Of a stretch of DNA of 64,000 bases, positions 1 to 12,920 are shown in pieces. The first letter of the stretch is position 1; every line of letters begins with the position of its first letter. A program made the translations under genes and the position numbers. A model generated the notes under the pieces. The model worked only from the letters and a program-made list of their open reading frames with translations. It was not told where the DNA came from and did no database searches. Source of the stretch: Marsupella aquatica (taxonomy: Eukaryota; Marchantiophyta); the NCBI GenBank assembly GCA_973895155.1, contig OZ316892.1, positions 29,636,001-29,700,000 of the forward strand. Direction: 5' to 3'.

Positions 1-639
1 ATGTGGCGAGGAGAGGGTCGCTTCTGAACCCTTTGCACCGTTGACTTCGGCTCTTGCCGCATAGGAGAGTGGCAGCTGGAGGCAAGTCTAAGACAGGGCA
101 GAGACGGGGAAATTGGAGCTTGTGAGACTCGTTTGAGAAGCAGGCCGTCTGTGTTATCTGTACCGCTGGACCCGGCGAGCCACAGTTCTATTGTCGTTTT
201 ACTGGAGAATGTGTTCCAGTCAGAGACAATCTTGTAGGCGGCAGTTCTAATGTCGTTTTACTGTAAAATATGTTCCAGTCAGAGACAATCTTGTAATCCT
301 GCGTATTGCGAGTTCATGTGCATACTGCAAGTTCATGTACAATCTTGTAGTCCTTCATACTGCTAGGCTCGTTCACTGAACCATTTACTGCTCTTGTACT
401 CTGGGAGATTGGCTACTAGCCATCTGGTGCCTAAATTCTTGTTCGTTTTAAAATGCGGTCCAATGAGTGTTGGTATTGGTTCTTGTCTATGACGTGCCGA
501 AATTCCTGTCCAGTGGACATTGAACATTTCAACACGGTCATTTCTTCAACCGTGCAAAATCCTATCCAGGCTGCGTTGTTGTGCAGTGTCTCTTTTTTAA
601 TCCCATTGGTTCTTGTCTATGACGTGCCGAAATTCGTGC

Positions 640-790
640 CCGTGAGAACTTAACATTTCAACTGTCCAGTGAGAACATTTCAATTGTCCAGTGAGAACTT
701 AACATTTCAATCGTCCAGTGAGAACATTTCAATTGTCCAGTGAGAACTTAACATTTCAACTGTCCAGTGAGAACTTAACATTTCGACACG
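640..790. repeat. Minisatellite, 24-28 bp units
   Basis: About six head-to-tail copies of a unit built on GTCCAGTGAGAACTTAACAT alternate with a shorter version lacking the CTTAA part. The array sits inside the second copy of the 473-604 duplication, so it expanded after that duplication. Confidence 0.8.
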
Positions 791-1747
791 GTCATTTCTT
801 CAACCGTGCAAAATCCTGGCCGCGTTGTTGTGAAGTGTCTCTTTTTTAAATCCCGGAATATGTTTCTTATTAAACAAAAAAACTCAGAAAGGGTACAAAG
901 CTCGATCAGAACCCGTTGTGCAGTTTTAGTTTTCCCTCTGTTGGCTCTCACACGTTGGTACAGTCTAATAAACACCTCAGACTCTCCCAGGAAAAAGAAA
1001 TCACTTGAAGCAACCTGTTCAATTCGCACGAGATCAGATTGAGTGATCGAGGAACTCGTATATTTTGTGCGCGCTACAAGACTTTAGGGCCGCCTAAGTA
1101 TGAATGTATGATGAGAAGGCCTTGAATGAGGGGTCTACGAAATTTGCATATGAGAATAATTTGTGATGCTTGTCCCACTTGAGCCCTGATCCACAGGGTG
1201 AGTGAGAAGCACTTTATGGATCTTGACTCAGTAGTTAAGGTACGGACATAAAAAGTTATCAATTGCCAAATTCATAACTCATAACGTTTTGCCATAACTA
1301 TTGGACATATATCTTGACCATAATAGAAATATGTCAGTAGAGAAGTTTTTGAGGTCAAATAACACTACTCTTGCAGTATACTAACATCAGACTTAAATCA
1401 GTGATTCCTATGAAAACACCTTATAGAAAATTTTCAGAAAGTAATGGTTTAGTTGGGCTCGTGATTTAATGTATTCATTGCCTGATTCTTTGTATATGTT
1501 ATCTTTCAAATATTCCTGTTCCAATCATATTTTCCCCTTACAATAAGATTCATAGTTTCATTCAAAGTTTTTGGGATCACACCACAATGAGCAGATTCCC
1601 ATAACTAATGTTCGTAACACTAACTCCACTATAGGATGTACTGGTGTAGGGATTTGAACCCACCCAACTTTACTTCAGTAAATACATGTGTGGGAAGTAG
1701 CATTGCAACAAATTGGTACCAGGCCTCACACCCTTTGTGTGTGGATG

Positions 1748-1802
1748 GGGGGATTGAACCTGGGACCTCTCTGTTCTAGGCTAATCTCTTGGCCAAGGGG
1801 CC
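1748..1802 (-). repeat. tRNA-like (SINE head) fragment
   Basis: Read on the minus strand, this stretch has an A-box-like TGGCCAAGAG followed 24 bases later by a B-box-like GGTTCAATCCC. These are the two internal RNA polymerase III promoter blocks. It does not fold as a full tRNA cloverleaf that I can draw. The spacer shares the words GAGGTCC and a B-box with the fragment at 14714-14783, which suggests a small tRNA-derived SINE family. A chance match is possible. Confidence 0.35.
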
Positions 1803-2039
1803 AGTCTCTTGAGGGGAGGAATTCTTCAGGCTGCATAAGTGGGAGTTGGCCCCAAATTTCTCTGCTTGACTTTCCGCCTTGTTTGGCCCTTTGGTCTTCC
1901 TGGGGATTTTCACTTGTTTTACCTCTATTGTTACACTGGTTTTAACCCACTTTATTGAGTCTCCTGCATTTGGGATACAAATAAAACTGATAATGAGTTT
2001 CATTCAGATCAAAATTAAACATTTTTTTTCTTAACGACA

Positions 2040-2371
2040 TCTTTGGTGTAATGCATGGGTATTTTTCCTCAACGATGTCTTGGCCGACATGACATCTTTT
2101 CCCTCAATGACGTCTTTGCTGAAACGACATCTTGGCCGACATGACAATTTTTTTCTTGATGACATCTTGGCTGACAAGACATCTTCTTTTCTCAATGACT
2201 TCTTTTCTCTCAACGACCTCTTGGCCGACAGGACATCTTTTCTCTCCACGACCTCTTGGCCGACAAGACATCTTTTCTCTCCACGACCTCTTGGCCGACA
2301 CAACATTTTGTTTCTCAATGACATCTTGGCCGACATGACTTCGTTTGTGCAACGCACGGGTATTGAGCTAG
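2040..2371 (+). mobile_element. Helitron-like 3' end with minisatellite
   Basis: The segment is an array of degenerate units carrying GACATCTTTTCTC and CTTGGCCGACA. It ends in GTGCAACGCACGGG (2347-2360), a short hairpin, then 7 bases and CTAG at 2368-2371 followed by T. A hairpin just before CTRR, inserted next to T, is the 3' signature of Helitrons. A decayed copy of the hairpin with three C-to-T changes lies at 2049-2063. No 5' TC end, Rep or helicase gene was recognised, so this would be a non-autonomous or truncated copy. Confidence 0.5.
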
Positions 2372-2632
2372 TTGGTCTAATAACAGATTTAATGGTCATA
2401 ATGTGACACTTAGTAAGTGGCAATATTTTTCTAAATGGAGGCTTCTCTCCTGGCCACCTGCCAAAAATGTGATAGGAAACACTGCCCCCATGCCAAGTGG
2501 CCCTCATACTGTATTAAGGACGGGTTGGAATCTAACTAGAGTTAGTCTGCCCAACTGTACGAATGGCTTTCTCTGAACCCTACAGTACATTACAGGACAC
2601 TCTAATGCTAAAGCAACTTACAGTCCTTCCCG

Positions 2633-2641
2633 AAACCCTAA
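2633..2641 (+). promoter_or_regulatory. Telo-box of the RPL8-A promoter
   Basis: AAACCCTAA lies about 150 bp before the start codon. Telo-boxes are established promoter elements of plant ribosomal protein genes. The same element is kept at the matching place in the second copy (12344-12352). Confidence 0.6.
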
Positions 2642-2790
2642 CTAAGGGCTGTCTCGTTGCTTTTCCAGTGAGCGCTATAGATCGAGCTCCAAAGCTCGAG
2701 CTCGCTCTTTGGGCCTCAGCCGACGACGAAACCCTCAATTCTCTCGTGGAAAGATCGGAAATCTGCAGGCGAGGAGGCCGAATCGAAGAC

Positions 2791-3911
<1,121 letters not shown>

Positions 3912-6900
3912 GAGCGCCAATTTTTGACACCGTAGTATATATTTAGGTGAGATTTTGCAAGTTCGCACCTAAGGCAAATCAGTCTGTAAGTTTTTATACA
4001 TTGTCTTAATTACATTTTTGCCCATGATGGATATTTTCTCTCTCATCTGAAGGAGAAAGTGCATTGGAACTGTTTCGTGTGCTCCCTTTCGGTAATTCGG
4101 CGTCAGAACTCGCGTGGCCTTCTGAATTGACGTCAATTTTGGTCCCAATATTACTAAAATTACTCGATACAGTAAATGTATACTCAATCGAAAAGGACGG
4201 CCAACACGTGGGTTTTTCGTTAATTTAAGCTTCCCTGTATAATGACAAGAGGAGACACAAAGAGGGAAAGCTTACCTGTTTTCAATGAACACCCGAGGGA
4301 TCCTGCCTTGTCAGCACAGGTGACCGTTATTCAGTCTTATATTGCGTAGAAGTTTGAAGAAAGAAGATGTCTTCGGTGGAGACTGGAACAGGGGCAGGAT
4401 TTCACTGTCAACTTGCTCACTGAGTATGCATCCCAGCAGGCTGTGGGTTTTCTACGAGGCAATCGAAGAGAATAAATGGATGGATGATTAGTGTCATTAC
4501 CTCCTCACTTCAGCGATAGTATGTCTAGACATGAGTGAAGATTTCGATTGAAGATCTTTTATTTTGCTTTCCCTTCAGTCCTTCGAGAAGCTTGTTGTAC
4601 CAAAGAATGGTTCTTTGCGTCCAAATGTTTTACATTTTGTTTCTTATTTTGACGTAAGTTGAGGTTAACTCGTTACCTACTGTTTGGTTTGGGGTTTTCT
4701 CAAGGCTCCTTACCTTTACACATATATTGTAATTTTCAGTAAATCCTCGTTAAACGGGACTGCTCCTTTTGCCGTGGTCCAGGAGAGTTATTATCTTCAG
4801 CTGTTCACATGTAGTCGACTCCGACTTCATAGTTCCCTCAGTTTCTGGTTGCTTAAGACTGAGGTTGAGCTCTAGTGACTTCCTTGAGTTGTTCTTTTTA
4901 GTAATTGTAGACCTTTGTTGGCAGAAACGAAGTGGAAAGTGCAGAGATCATGGGAAGTTGTCGAGGGCAATCACATTATTGCCTTTCTGTAAGCTTGCTT
5001 CTGGTTTTAGCTGGCGTTTCGGCAGTGATAGTCTCAACGAACCTTCTGTACCGCTTACAATTACTGTCAAAGTTCACTTGTATGACACGATCGATTATCA
5101 TGGTGATTAGAGGAGGAATTAGAGTTTCTTGTCAATCGCTACTGGTAAACTTACTGTACCGTGGTGTTATGACAACTTTTCCCTCGAATCGCGGTATTAG
5201 CATATGAAAGACCTCAGTTGTGCCCTGAGTACGACCACTGTGCAAAAGTGAGCTCGTGAGTTGCTTATGACGGAGTCACCAGTCAAAAAATACTCACCCT
5301 AACCACACGGGACTGAATATCACTGTTTTGTAAACTAGTGTTTACCTTTCCGAGAAATGAAAGGAAGCATGGGTTAAACTCTGAGTGAAGTCGAGTGTAA
5401 TCACAGTCTGGTAAACGAGTGCGAAAATTTCAGAGAAATGAAGGATGCATGTGTTGAAGTCAAGAAAAGACGAGGGTTAACAAAGCGAATTGTTGCATCA
5501 GGGAATCACATTTTGCCCATAGACGTCAAACCCTGATCCCATCTCACCAAGTGATCTGGTCAGTATAAGTAACTCCACAAATTTAACTTCAAATGGAGAT
5601 TACCTTCTTCATTCCTGTGACAATGTATGTAGATCTCCTTCATCGATGCATATACTTCACCGGAATGCCCTTGCCACATGGCACGAAGCTAGACAGACAC
5701 ATAACGTTTTTAACTGCGCACTATGTGGCTCATAATACTATCTAAAGTATGATGCTTGTAAGGCGCCACAATCTAACTCTTGGTGATTAAATTTTCAGTC
5801 TAAACTATGCAACTTTCGAAGGAAGGCGTCCCAAGCTCTATATGATCGTTTGTTTTATTTCTCGGATAGAAGATGTTCGTGGGAAACTGTCTCATTGCTG
5901 TGAGAGTGCATATGTCCTCTCCATCTAACTGTCCATTTCTAGCCCTTCGTTATTAACGGGTGCTGGCTTGTGGGCTTAAAACTCTTTTATAACGACCGGA
6001 GTCGCATCCACGGGCCGATTGTAGACAGCAGGAGTTGTAACTAGAGTAAATTACACCACTAATAAAGCGTCTGCAAGAGACGAAATAAAACCCACCTGTG
6101 CTGTTCGTGGGGCTGTACAGGAGTTCTATGCCAAACTGACCATAAAAGACACAGGCAGAAAGAGAAATTGGGGAGTTCATAACGAACGCCGCCACAGATT
6201 AAATTCATAAGATCTTCACATTACTTAAAGACGGGACTGGGCAACAGAAAGACACATTGGGGAGAATGACGAACGCCACAGAGTAAATTCCTAAGATCTT
6301 CACATTACTTAAAGACGGGACTTGGCAGGACGACGTAGTTTTCCTATGATGCCTTGAAAAGCTATTTCGGAAACAGAAAATGGACAAATAAATGGGGACT
6401 GACACTGAAATATGATGACATGATGACTGCAAAACCACGGAAGAGAAGAGAAGAGAAGAGAAGAGAAGAGAAGAGAAGGCTATGGTCCGTCCAGATTACT
6501 CAAGTATCACGTCGCGTTCAGCCCTGTATACCAAACTCTATGGATTGGCACTTCGTCAATCGTTCATTTCAGGTAACTGAACCATGTCTTTGGTGCTTCA
6601 GCTTCTAGCTTACTGTACTGACTCGAATTTCGTCTGCTGGGATTTCGTGATTCCCAAGAGGGAGATAGTTAACCGGTTTGCATTCCTTAAGCAGCCACGG
6701 GAAACTACTTCGCTACGGCTTGGTTGACTAGAACGGCTTATGAGCAATGAAATGAATCGGATCGCATGAGAAATTATTAATCTAAAGCAGTGCTGAGTAC
6801 ATTGGTGTCAGATGCCGTCAGCTACTGTGATTCTCTGATTACTCTTCCAAATTGATCCGATAGCAGCAGTATGGAGAGTAGCTTTCTCACTTGTAGATTG

Positions 6901-6981
6901 TGTTTCGGTTGAGTGAAATAAAGCTCGCGTGAACGTTCTCATTTTGCTGCTCATCATTTCTGAGTGTGATAATTGGTCAGA
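3912..6981. other. Spacer between RPL8-A and ARM-1
   Basis: No gene is supported here. The first kilobase belongs to the inverted-duplication arm. A direct duplication of about 70 bp lies at 6171-6243 and 6260-6327, sharing the run AAGATCTTCACATTACTT. A GAAGA microsatellite follows at 6440-6478. From about 6588 to 6981 the sequence is homologous to 21066-21417, so the promoter and leader of the two ARM genes were duplicated with them. Confidence 0.6.
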
Positions 6982-9522
6982 ATGGAGACAAACCGCATGA
7001 AATTATGGCAGGAGTTCGAAGCGAGAAAACTGACTTCATGGCTGGAGTTCATATCTGGAGAGTCGAAAGTAATAATCTGCTTGATCTATGCTTGCAAAGG
7101 ACCTGTTCCAGAAGAGGTACTGGGACTTTTGTATGCAGCTGCAAACCTTTCAAAGGATTTTCTCTTGTCAATGCATGACTTATCTCCCCTTTATGGAAAC
7201 TACCTTACGCAGACTATTAGTACGGTTGCACCCTGGACAGATGACGCGCGGGGTCGTTTTAATCCGGGAGACTTTAGAGCATGGTCTCTTTCGTCTCCGT
7301 TAAGGGACTACATGGACATGAATATGGCTGGTCATGGGACCATTCGGTCTCTACTCAACACTTTGCTTCGTGTTCACGAGCGAAGTGATCAATACAACCG
7401 GGACTCCCAAACAGAAGCCTTTGACTGCGAGAGGACGAAGGTGGTGACTGCTCTTCGTGCTTTATACTTCGACCAGACTCATAGGGACGAGGCTGTGCGG
7501 GATGCGGGAACTCGGGCAGCGACCGCATGCTCGCGAATCGAATCAAACGATAGTAGATATGAATGTAGGAGAGCAATTGAGCCAATAATCTGGTTACTGC
7601 ATCAGTCACTAAAGGATGACGGCGAAATGACAGTATTACAACTCCGCTCGGTGAGACGGGTACTTCTCATTGCCCCTAAAGAGTCTTTTGCCCTTTTATG
7701 CAGACCCCGAATTATAGTTTAGTTCTACACAATCAGCCCCTATGTCATCTACATTTTGGAATCCTCTATTACGTTGTTGTTTTCAAGTGCACCATATGAC
7801 CTTTCGAAAAGCATTGTGATACAACTGAAACAGTTTTGAAGGCATTTTTTTGTGCTGCACGTATTTCACTCACGATGATTCTTTCTGTGGCAGATATTCC
7901 TTAAGTACGTCTATGAACGCCAGCTTGATGACTCAAACATCTCGGTTCTGTTGAGATTTGATAGTTATGCTTTAGCACCCATAGCAGCTCTCACGGCTAT
8001 CCACCGCATTTACTCTGTACTTGAGACCCCTTTACTAAATGAACATCACCTTGGCTTTTTGGAGGTTCTTGGGGACCATTTGAAATCGGACGAGAATGTA
8101 CACATTAGAATTCAGAAGGCCGCCTGTGATGCGCTGCTTTCTATTTCCAGTTTTTTCCGCAAGGTCGATGCGCAAGAGTCAATGGCCGTTGTTGTCAATA
8201 CACCTGGTATTTTGGCTGCGTTGGAAAGCTTAATGAAAGATTCCGCTGCCTGCATCACTTCACGATCTGCAAATATACTTGCAAGAAGTGCAATTGGCGC
8301 CTTAGACGATCTTTCATGTGCCAGTGAGGAGTCAGCCAAACTCCGCATTCTAAAGGAAGACAGGATAATTACGCTCCTCGCCATAGCTTTGTGCAAGGAT
8401 GACAATCCTCCTTTACAGGATATGGCAGCGAGCATTTTCGGCAATCTAACGTATGGAATGGGATACAAAGCTCTCCAAATTCTGAACGAACACGAGGAAC
8501 GTCCAGCGTCTCCTTCGGAGAACCTACGATACCAAGTGTGGTCCAAAAGGGAAGAAGGGGCTCTCTCAGGCCTTGTGAGGTTGTTGTCCAACAATAATAA
8601 TCCCCAGTTGCAAAAACGGGCAGCACGGGCTTTGATGAATCTCACAGCCGGACACGGAAACGGAAGGGAAAGATTAAATATCCAAATTCTAAACCAACCC
8701 ACGGCTCTTGCAGAGCTTGTGAAGTTGATTTCAAAAGATGATTATCCCAGTTTGCAAGAAGCTGCCGCAGGGTCTTTGATGAATTTAGCTTTCGGACCGG
8801 AGTCGTTGCGACTCGAAATATTGCAGGAGGATGGAGCCATCGCAGCCCTTGTGAAGTCTTTGTCGAAGGACAGCAATCCTGGTTTGCAAGAGTATGCGGC
8901 TGCGACTTTGAATTATCTAACACACGGACGGGAAAGCAGGAATATCGAAATTTTGAAGGAACCCATGGCTCTTGTAAACCTTGTGAGGTCATTGTCCAAG
9001 GACGATCAACCCAATTTGCAAATACACACCGCAGCGGCTATGTGGGCTCTCTCTAGTGCAGAGGAGTCGACAAAACTCCGAATTGTGCAGGAAGATGGGG
9101 CTCTCGCAAATCTTGTAAGGTCATTGTCCAAGGACGATTGTCCCAGCTTACAAGAAGCTGCCGCGGGGGCGTTGATGGAGCTCACAAAAGGAAAGGAGTC
9201 ATTGCAACTCGACATTTTAACGGAAGATGGAGCTCTGGCAGCACTTGTGAAGTCTTTGATGAAGGTCGACAATCCCCGTTTGCAGGAAAATGCGGCACAG
9301 GCTTTGAACAATCTAGCAGACGGATCTGAAACAATTCGTATCGAAATTATGAAGGAGCCCATGGCAATTCCAAATCTTGTCATGTCACTGTCCAAGCATG
9401 ATAATCCCAAGTTGCAGGAATATGCAAGAGGGGCTTTGACTCATTTAGTGTGCGGACAGAAGTCATTGCAAATGGCCATTTCAGAGGAATATGGAGATAT
9501 TGCAGCGCTTTTCAAGAATTAG
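6982..9522 (+). CDS. Armadillo-repeat protein ARM-1 (shortened paralogue)
   Basis: Exons 6982-7659 and 7894-9522 join in phase 0 across a 234 bp intron to give 768 residues. Donor GG|GTACTT and acceptor GGCAG|ATATTC sit exactly where ARM-2 has its intron. Residues 1-226 form a leucine-rich, mixed alpha-type region I do not recognise, shared with ARM-2 (for example CLIYACK, FRAWSL, ATRAATACS-like words). From about residue 340 onward come armadillo units of about 44 residues with the pattern EDGALAxLVxSLSKDDxPxLQExAAxALxNLA. Units starting with EPMA occur at residues 582 and 714, 132 apart. Armadillo proteins are usually protein-binding scaffolds; the partner is unknown. The reading frame stops at 9520 in mid-unit, and recognisable repeat sequence continues beyond in broken frames, so the C-terminus is lost relative to ARM-2. 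The start codon is the first ATG after the conserved leader. Confidence 0.8.
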
Positions 9523-9720
9523 AGGGACGACAATCCCCGTTTGCAACAATGGGCAGCACAGTTTTGATGAAGGACCACAATCCCCGTTTGCAAGAATGTG
9601 CGGCGCAGGGTTGGAAAATCTATTATACGGAGGACAAAGAATAAGAATTGAAATAGTGATGGAACCTATGGTTCTTGCGAGGTCTTACGAGGTCATTGTC
9701 CAAGAATCTTTCGGGATTGA
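9523..9720 (+). pseudogene. Decayed 3' remnant of ARM-1
   Basis: After the stop at 9520-9522 the sequence still aligns with ARM-2. It shows a DDNPRLQQWAAQ-like unit ended by a stop, then a KDHNPRLQECAAQ unit in another frame, then an EPM-type unit start near 9660. At least one frameshift and one stop break it. Homology fades by about 9720. Confidence 0.75.
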
Positions 9721-10887
9721 GCACGCTGCATGTCGAATGGTACCTGCTTATCTGAATAATGGATCGTTCGGGTCTGTTTTGAGATGTCCTGAATGTTCGC
9801 AGCCACTCCGAACCGTACGTCGATGAAGAAGCAGCTGTGGATGACAGCTTACTGCAAGATTCTGGTCTGGGCATACCTGCAACTTTTGTGGCGTATCGCT
9901 ATGGGTTTTCGAAACCAGCTCTTGTACTGCTTGCAACATTGTAGCGTAGGTACCAGTGCCTTTCTAAAGCTGCGAAGCAAATTGCTCCGTCAGATCAGCG
10001 TTTGCTAACTTCTTGTGTTCCGTTCTTTGCCTCGGTTGGTGATCTAGGACTTTTGATACCCGGAACTCTTGGTATCTTCACCCTCAGTCTCAAGCAGTCA
10101 GAAACTCAGGGCACCAAGTCGCAATTAAAAGTGAACAGCTTAAGGTAATAACTTCCTGGACCATCGCAAAAGAGAAGAGTCCCGTCGTAAGAGGGGTTTC
10201 TGAGTATTACAATACTGTGTATTAAAGGTAAGGGCCCAGGCAATAAAATCATCCTCCTTGATAATGACCCCCAAAACAATTGTCTGTAAAAGTCTTCAAG
10301 TTGCGTCAAAATAAAGACCCATAGGCGTCGACTCCTGTGACAGAAGCCAAACATCTAGAAGAGAAACAACAATCCTTTGGTACAGAAACCTTATCGCAGA
10401 ACCAAAGGGTAAGGAATTTAAAATCTTCAACCATAACACCCACTCATGCTTAGATACACAGTACTTGGGTACGCAGGTAATAACACCACTCATCGACCCA
10501 TTTGTTCTCTTTGAAATATATTGCATCGTAGAAAATCCACAGCCTGCTGGGATTGATACTCAGTAAAATGAACGACTTGGAAGTCGCGCCCCTGTTCCTG
10601 TCTCGACCAGAGACATGTTCTTTCTTCAGAGTTCCAGGTCATACAAGACTACATAAAGGTCACCTTTGCAGAAAACGCAGGATCCCTTAGGTATCCATTA
10701 AAAACAGGTCAGGATTTCCCTCCTCCTGTCTCCTATCATTCGGCAGAGAAGCTAGAAAATGGGGGAAAGTGGCCATGAGTAAAATGTGATTAAGACAATG
10801 TGTAGAAACTTACAGACTGATTTGCGTAACGTGTGAGCTTGCAAAGTCTCACCTAAATATCTACTACGGTGTCAAAAATTGGCGCTC
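9721..10887. other. Spacer, mostly the distal inverted-repeat arm
   Basis: No gene is seen. From about 10020 the sequence is the reverse complement of the region downstream of RPL8-A, moderately diverged. The piece at 9721-10020 has no recognised content. Confidence 0.55.
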
Positions 10888-12195
<1,308 letters not shown>

Positions 12196-12343
12196 GTCTT
12201 CGATTCGGCCTCCTCGCCTGCAGAATTCCGATCTTTCCACGAGAGAATTGAGGGTTTCTCGACGGCTGAGGCCGATAGAGCGAGCTCGAGCTTTGGAGCT
12301 CGATGTATAGCGCTCACTGGAGAAGCAACGAGACGGCCCTTAG

Positions 12344-12352
12344 TTAGGGTTT
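12344..12352 (-). promoter_or_regulatory. Telo-box of the RPL8-B promoter
   Basis: AAACCCTAA on the minus strand lies about 150 bp before the RPL8-B start, at the same relative position as in copy A. Confidence 0.6.
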
Positions 12353-12530
12353 CGGGACGGACTGTAAGTTGCTTAGCATTACAGTGTACTGCAATGTACT
12401 GTAGGGTTCAGAGAAAGCCCTTCTCGCGGTTGGGTAGCCGAACTGTAGTTAGATTTCAACCCACCCATGAGACCTAGGGCCACTTAGGATTGGGGCAGGG
12501 TCCTTTTGTATTTTGGGTAAATGACTCTTA

Positions 12531-12920
12531 GAGCCAACTTGCATGTGGGCGACCCTCATTTTCCTGCACTCAACTTAGCAGACAGCATTAAAATATTGAT
12601 GAGAATTTTGCGCCTCAACCTACTCGTCAGGTAGGCCTGATTGTAAATATAGTGGACAACCAAGGGCAAAGGCCAAAAACTCTCTACCCTTAAGGTCTCC
12701 AGGTTCAGTGCCCCCTACTTTTTGGCAGTTTGTTCTACAATATATTTCAGGTCGGGTATTTCTCAAATGACAAAAACACAAAAAATAGAGACCACAAAAA
12801 GGCTTGTGCAGTTCGCACATAGTAGAGGGCAATGAATAGTCTGGAGAATTGGGATCTGCATTCATCCAACAATTTAGGGAGTGCAAATAGTTTGAGAGCC
12901 ACCCACATGCAAGTTGGCTC
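12531..12920. mobile_element. Tourist/PIF-Harbinger-like MITE, 390 bp
   Basis: Terminal inverted repeats of 27 bp match at 24 positions. The left one begins GAGCCAACTTGCATGTGGG, and the right one is its reverse complement ending at 12920. The element is flanked by TTA at 12528-12530 and 12921-12923. A TTA/TAA duplication and a length of a few hundred bases without coding capacity fit Tourist-type MITEs. Related left ends occur at 14866 and 25450. Confidence 0.75.

Larger units (their letters stand above)
1..2030. other. Gene-free left flank with tandem duplications
   Basis: No open reading frame here resembles a known protein and none shows splice-linked coding blocks. What is visible is repeat structure. 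A 59 bp unit is repeated at 181-239 and 240-298. A block of about 130 bp at 473-604 recurs at 605-855, and the second copy carries an internal minisatellite. Low-complexity AT-rich sequence fills 1260-1640. The short reading frames on both strands at 775-1042 overlap the repeats and look spurious. Confidence 0.6.

Noticed and set aside
2031-2507. 158-codon minus-strand frame rich in Arg, Lys and Val
   Set aside because: It is translation of the minisatellite; unit length keeps the frame open by chance.
6440-6478. Possible regulatory GA element
   Set aside because: Plain GAAGA microsatellite; no reason to assign function.
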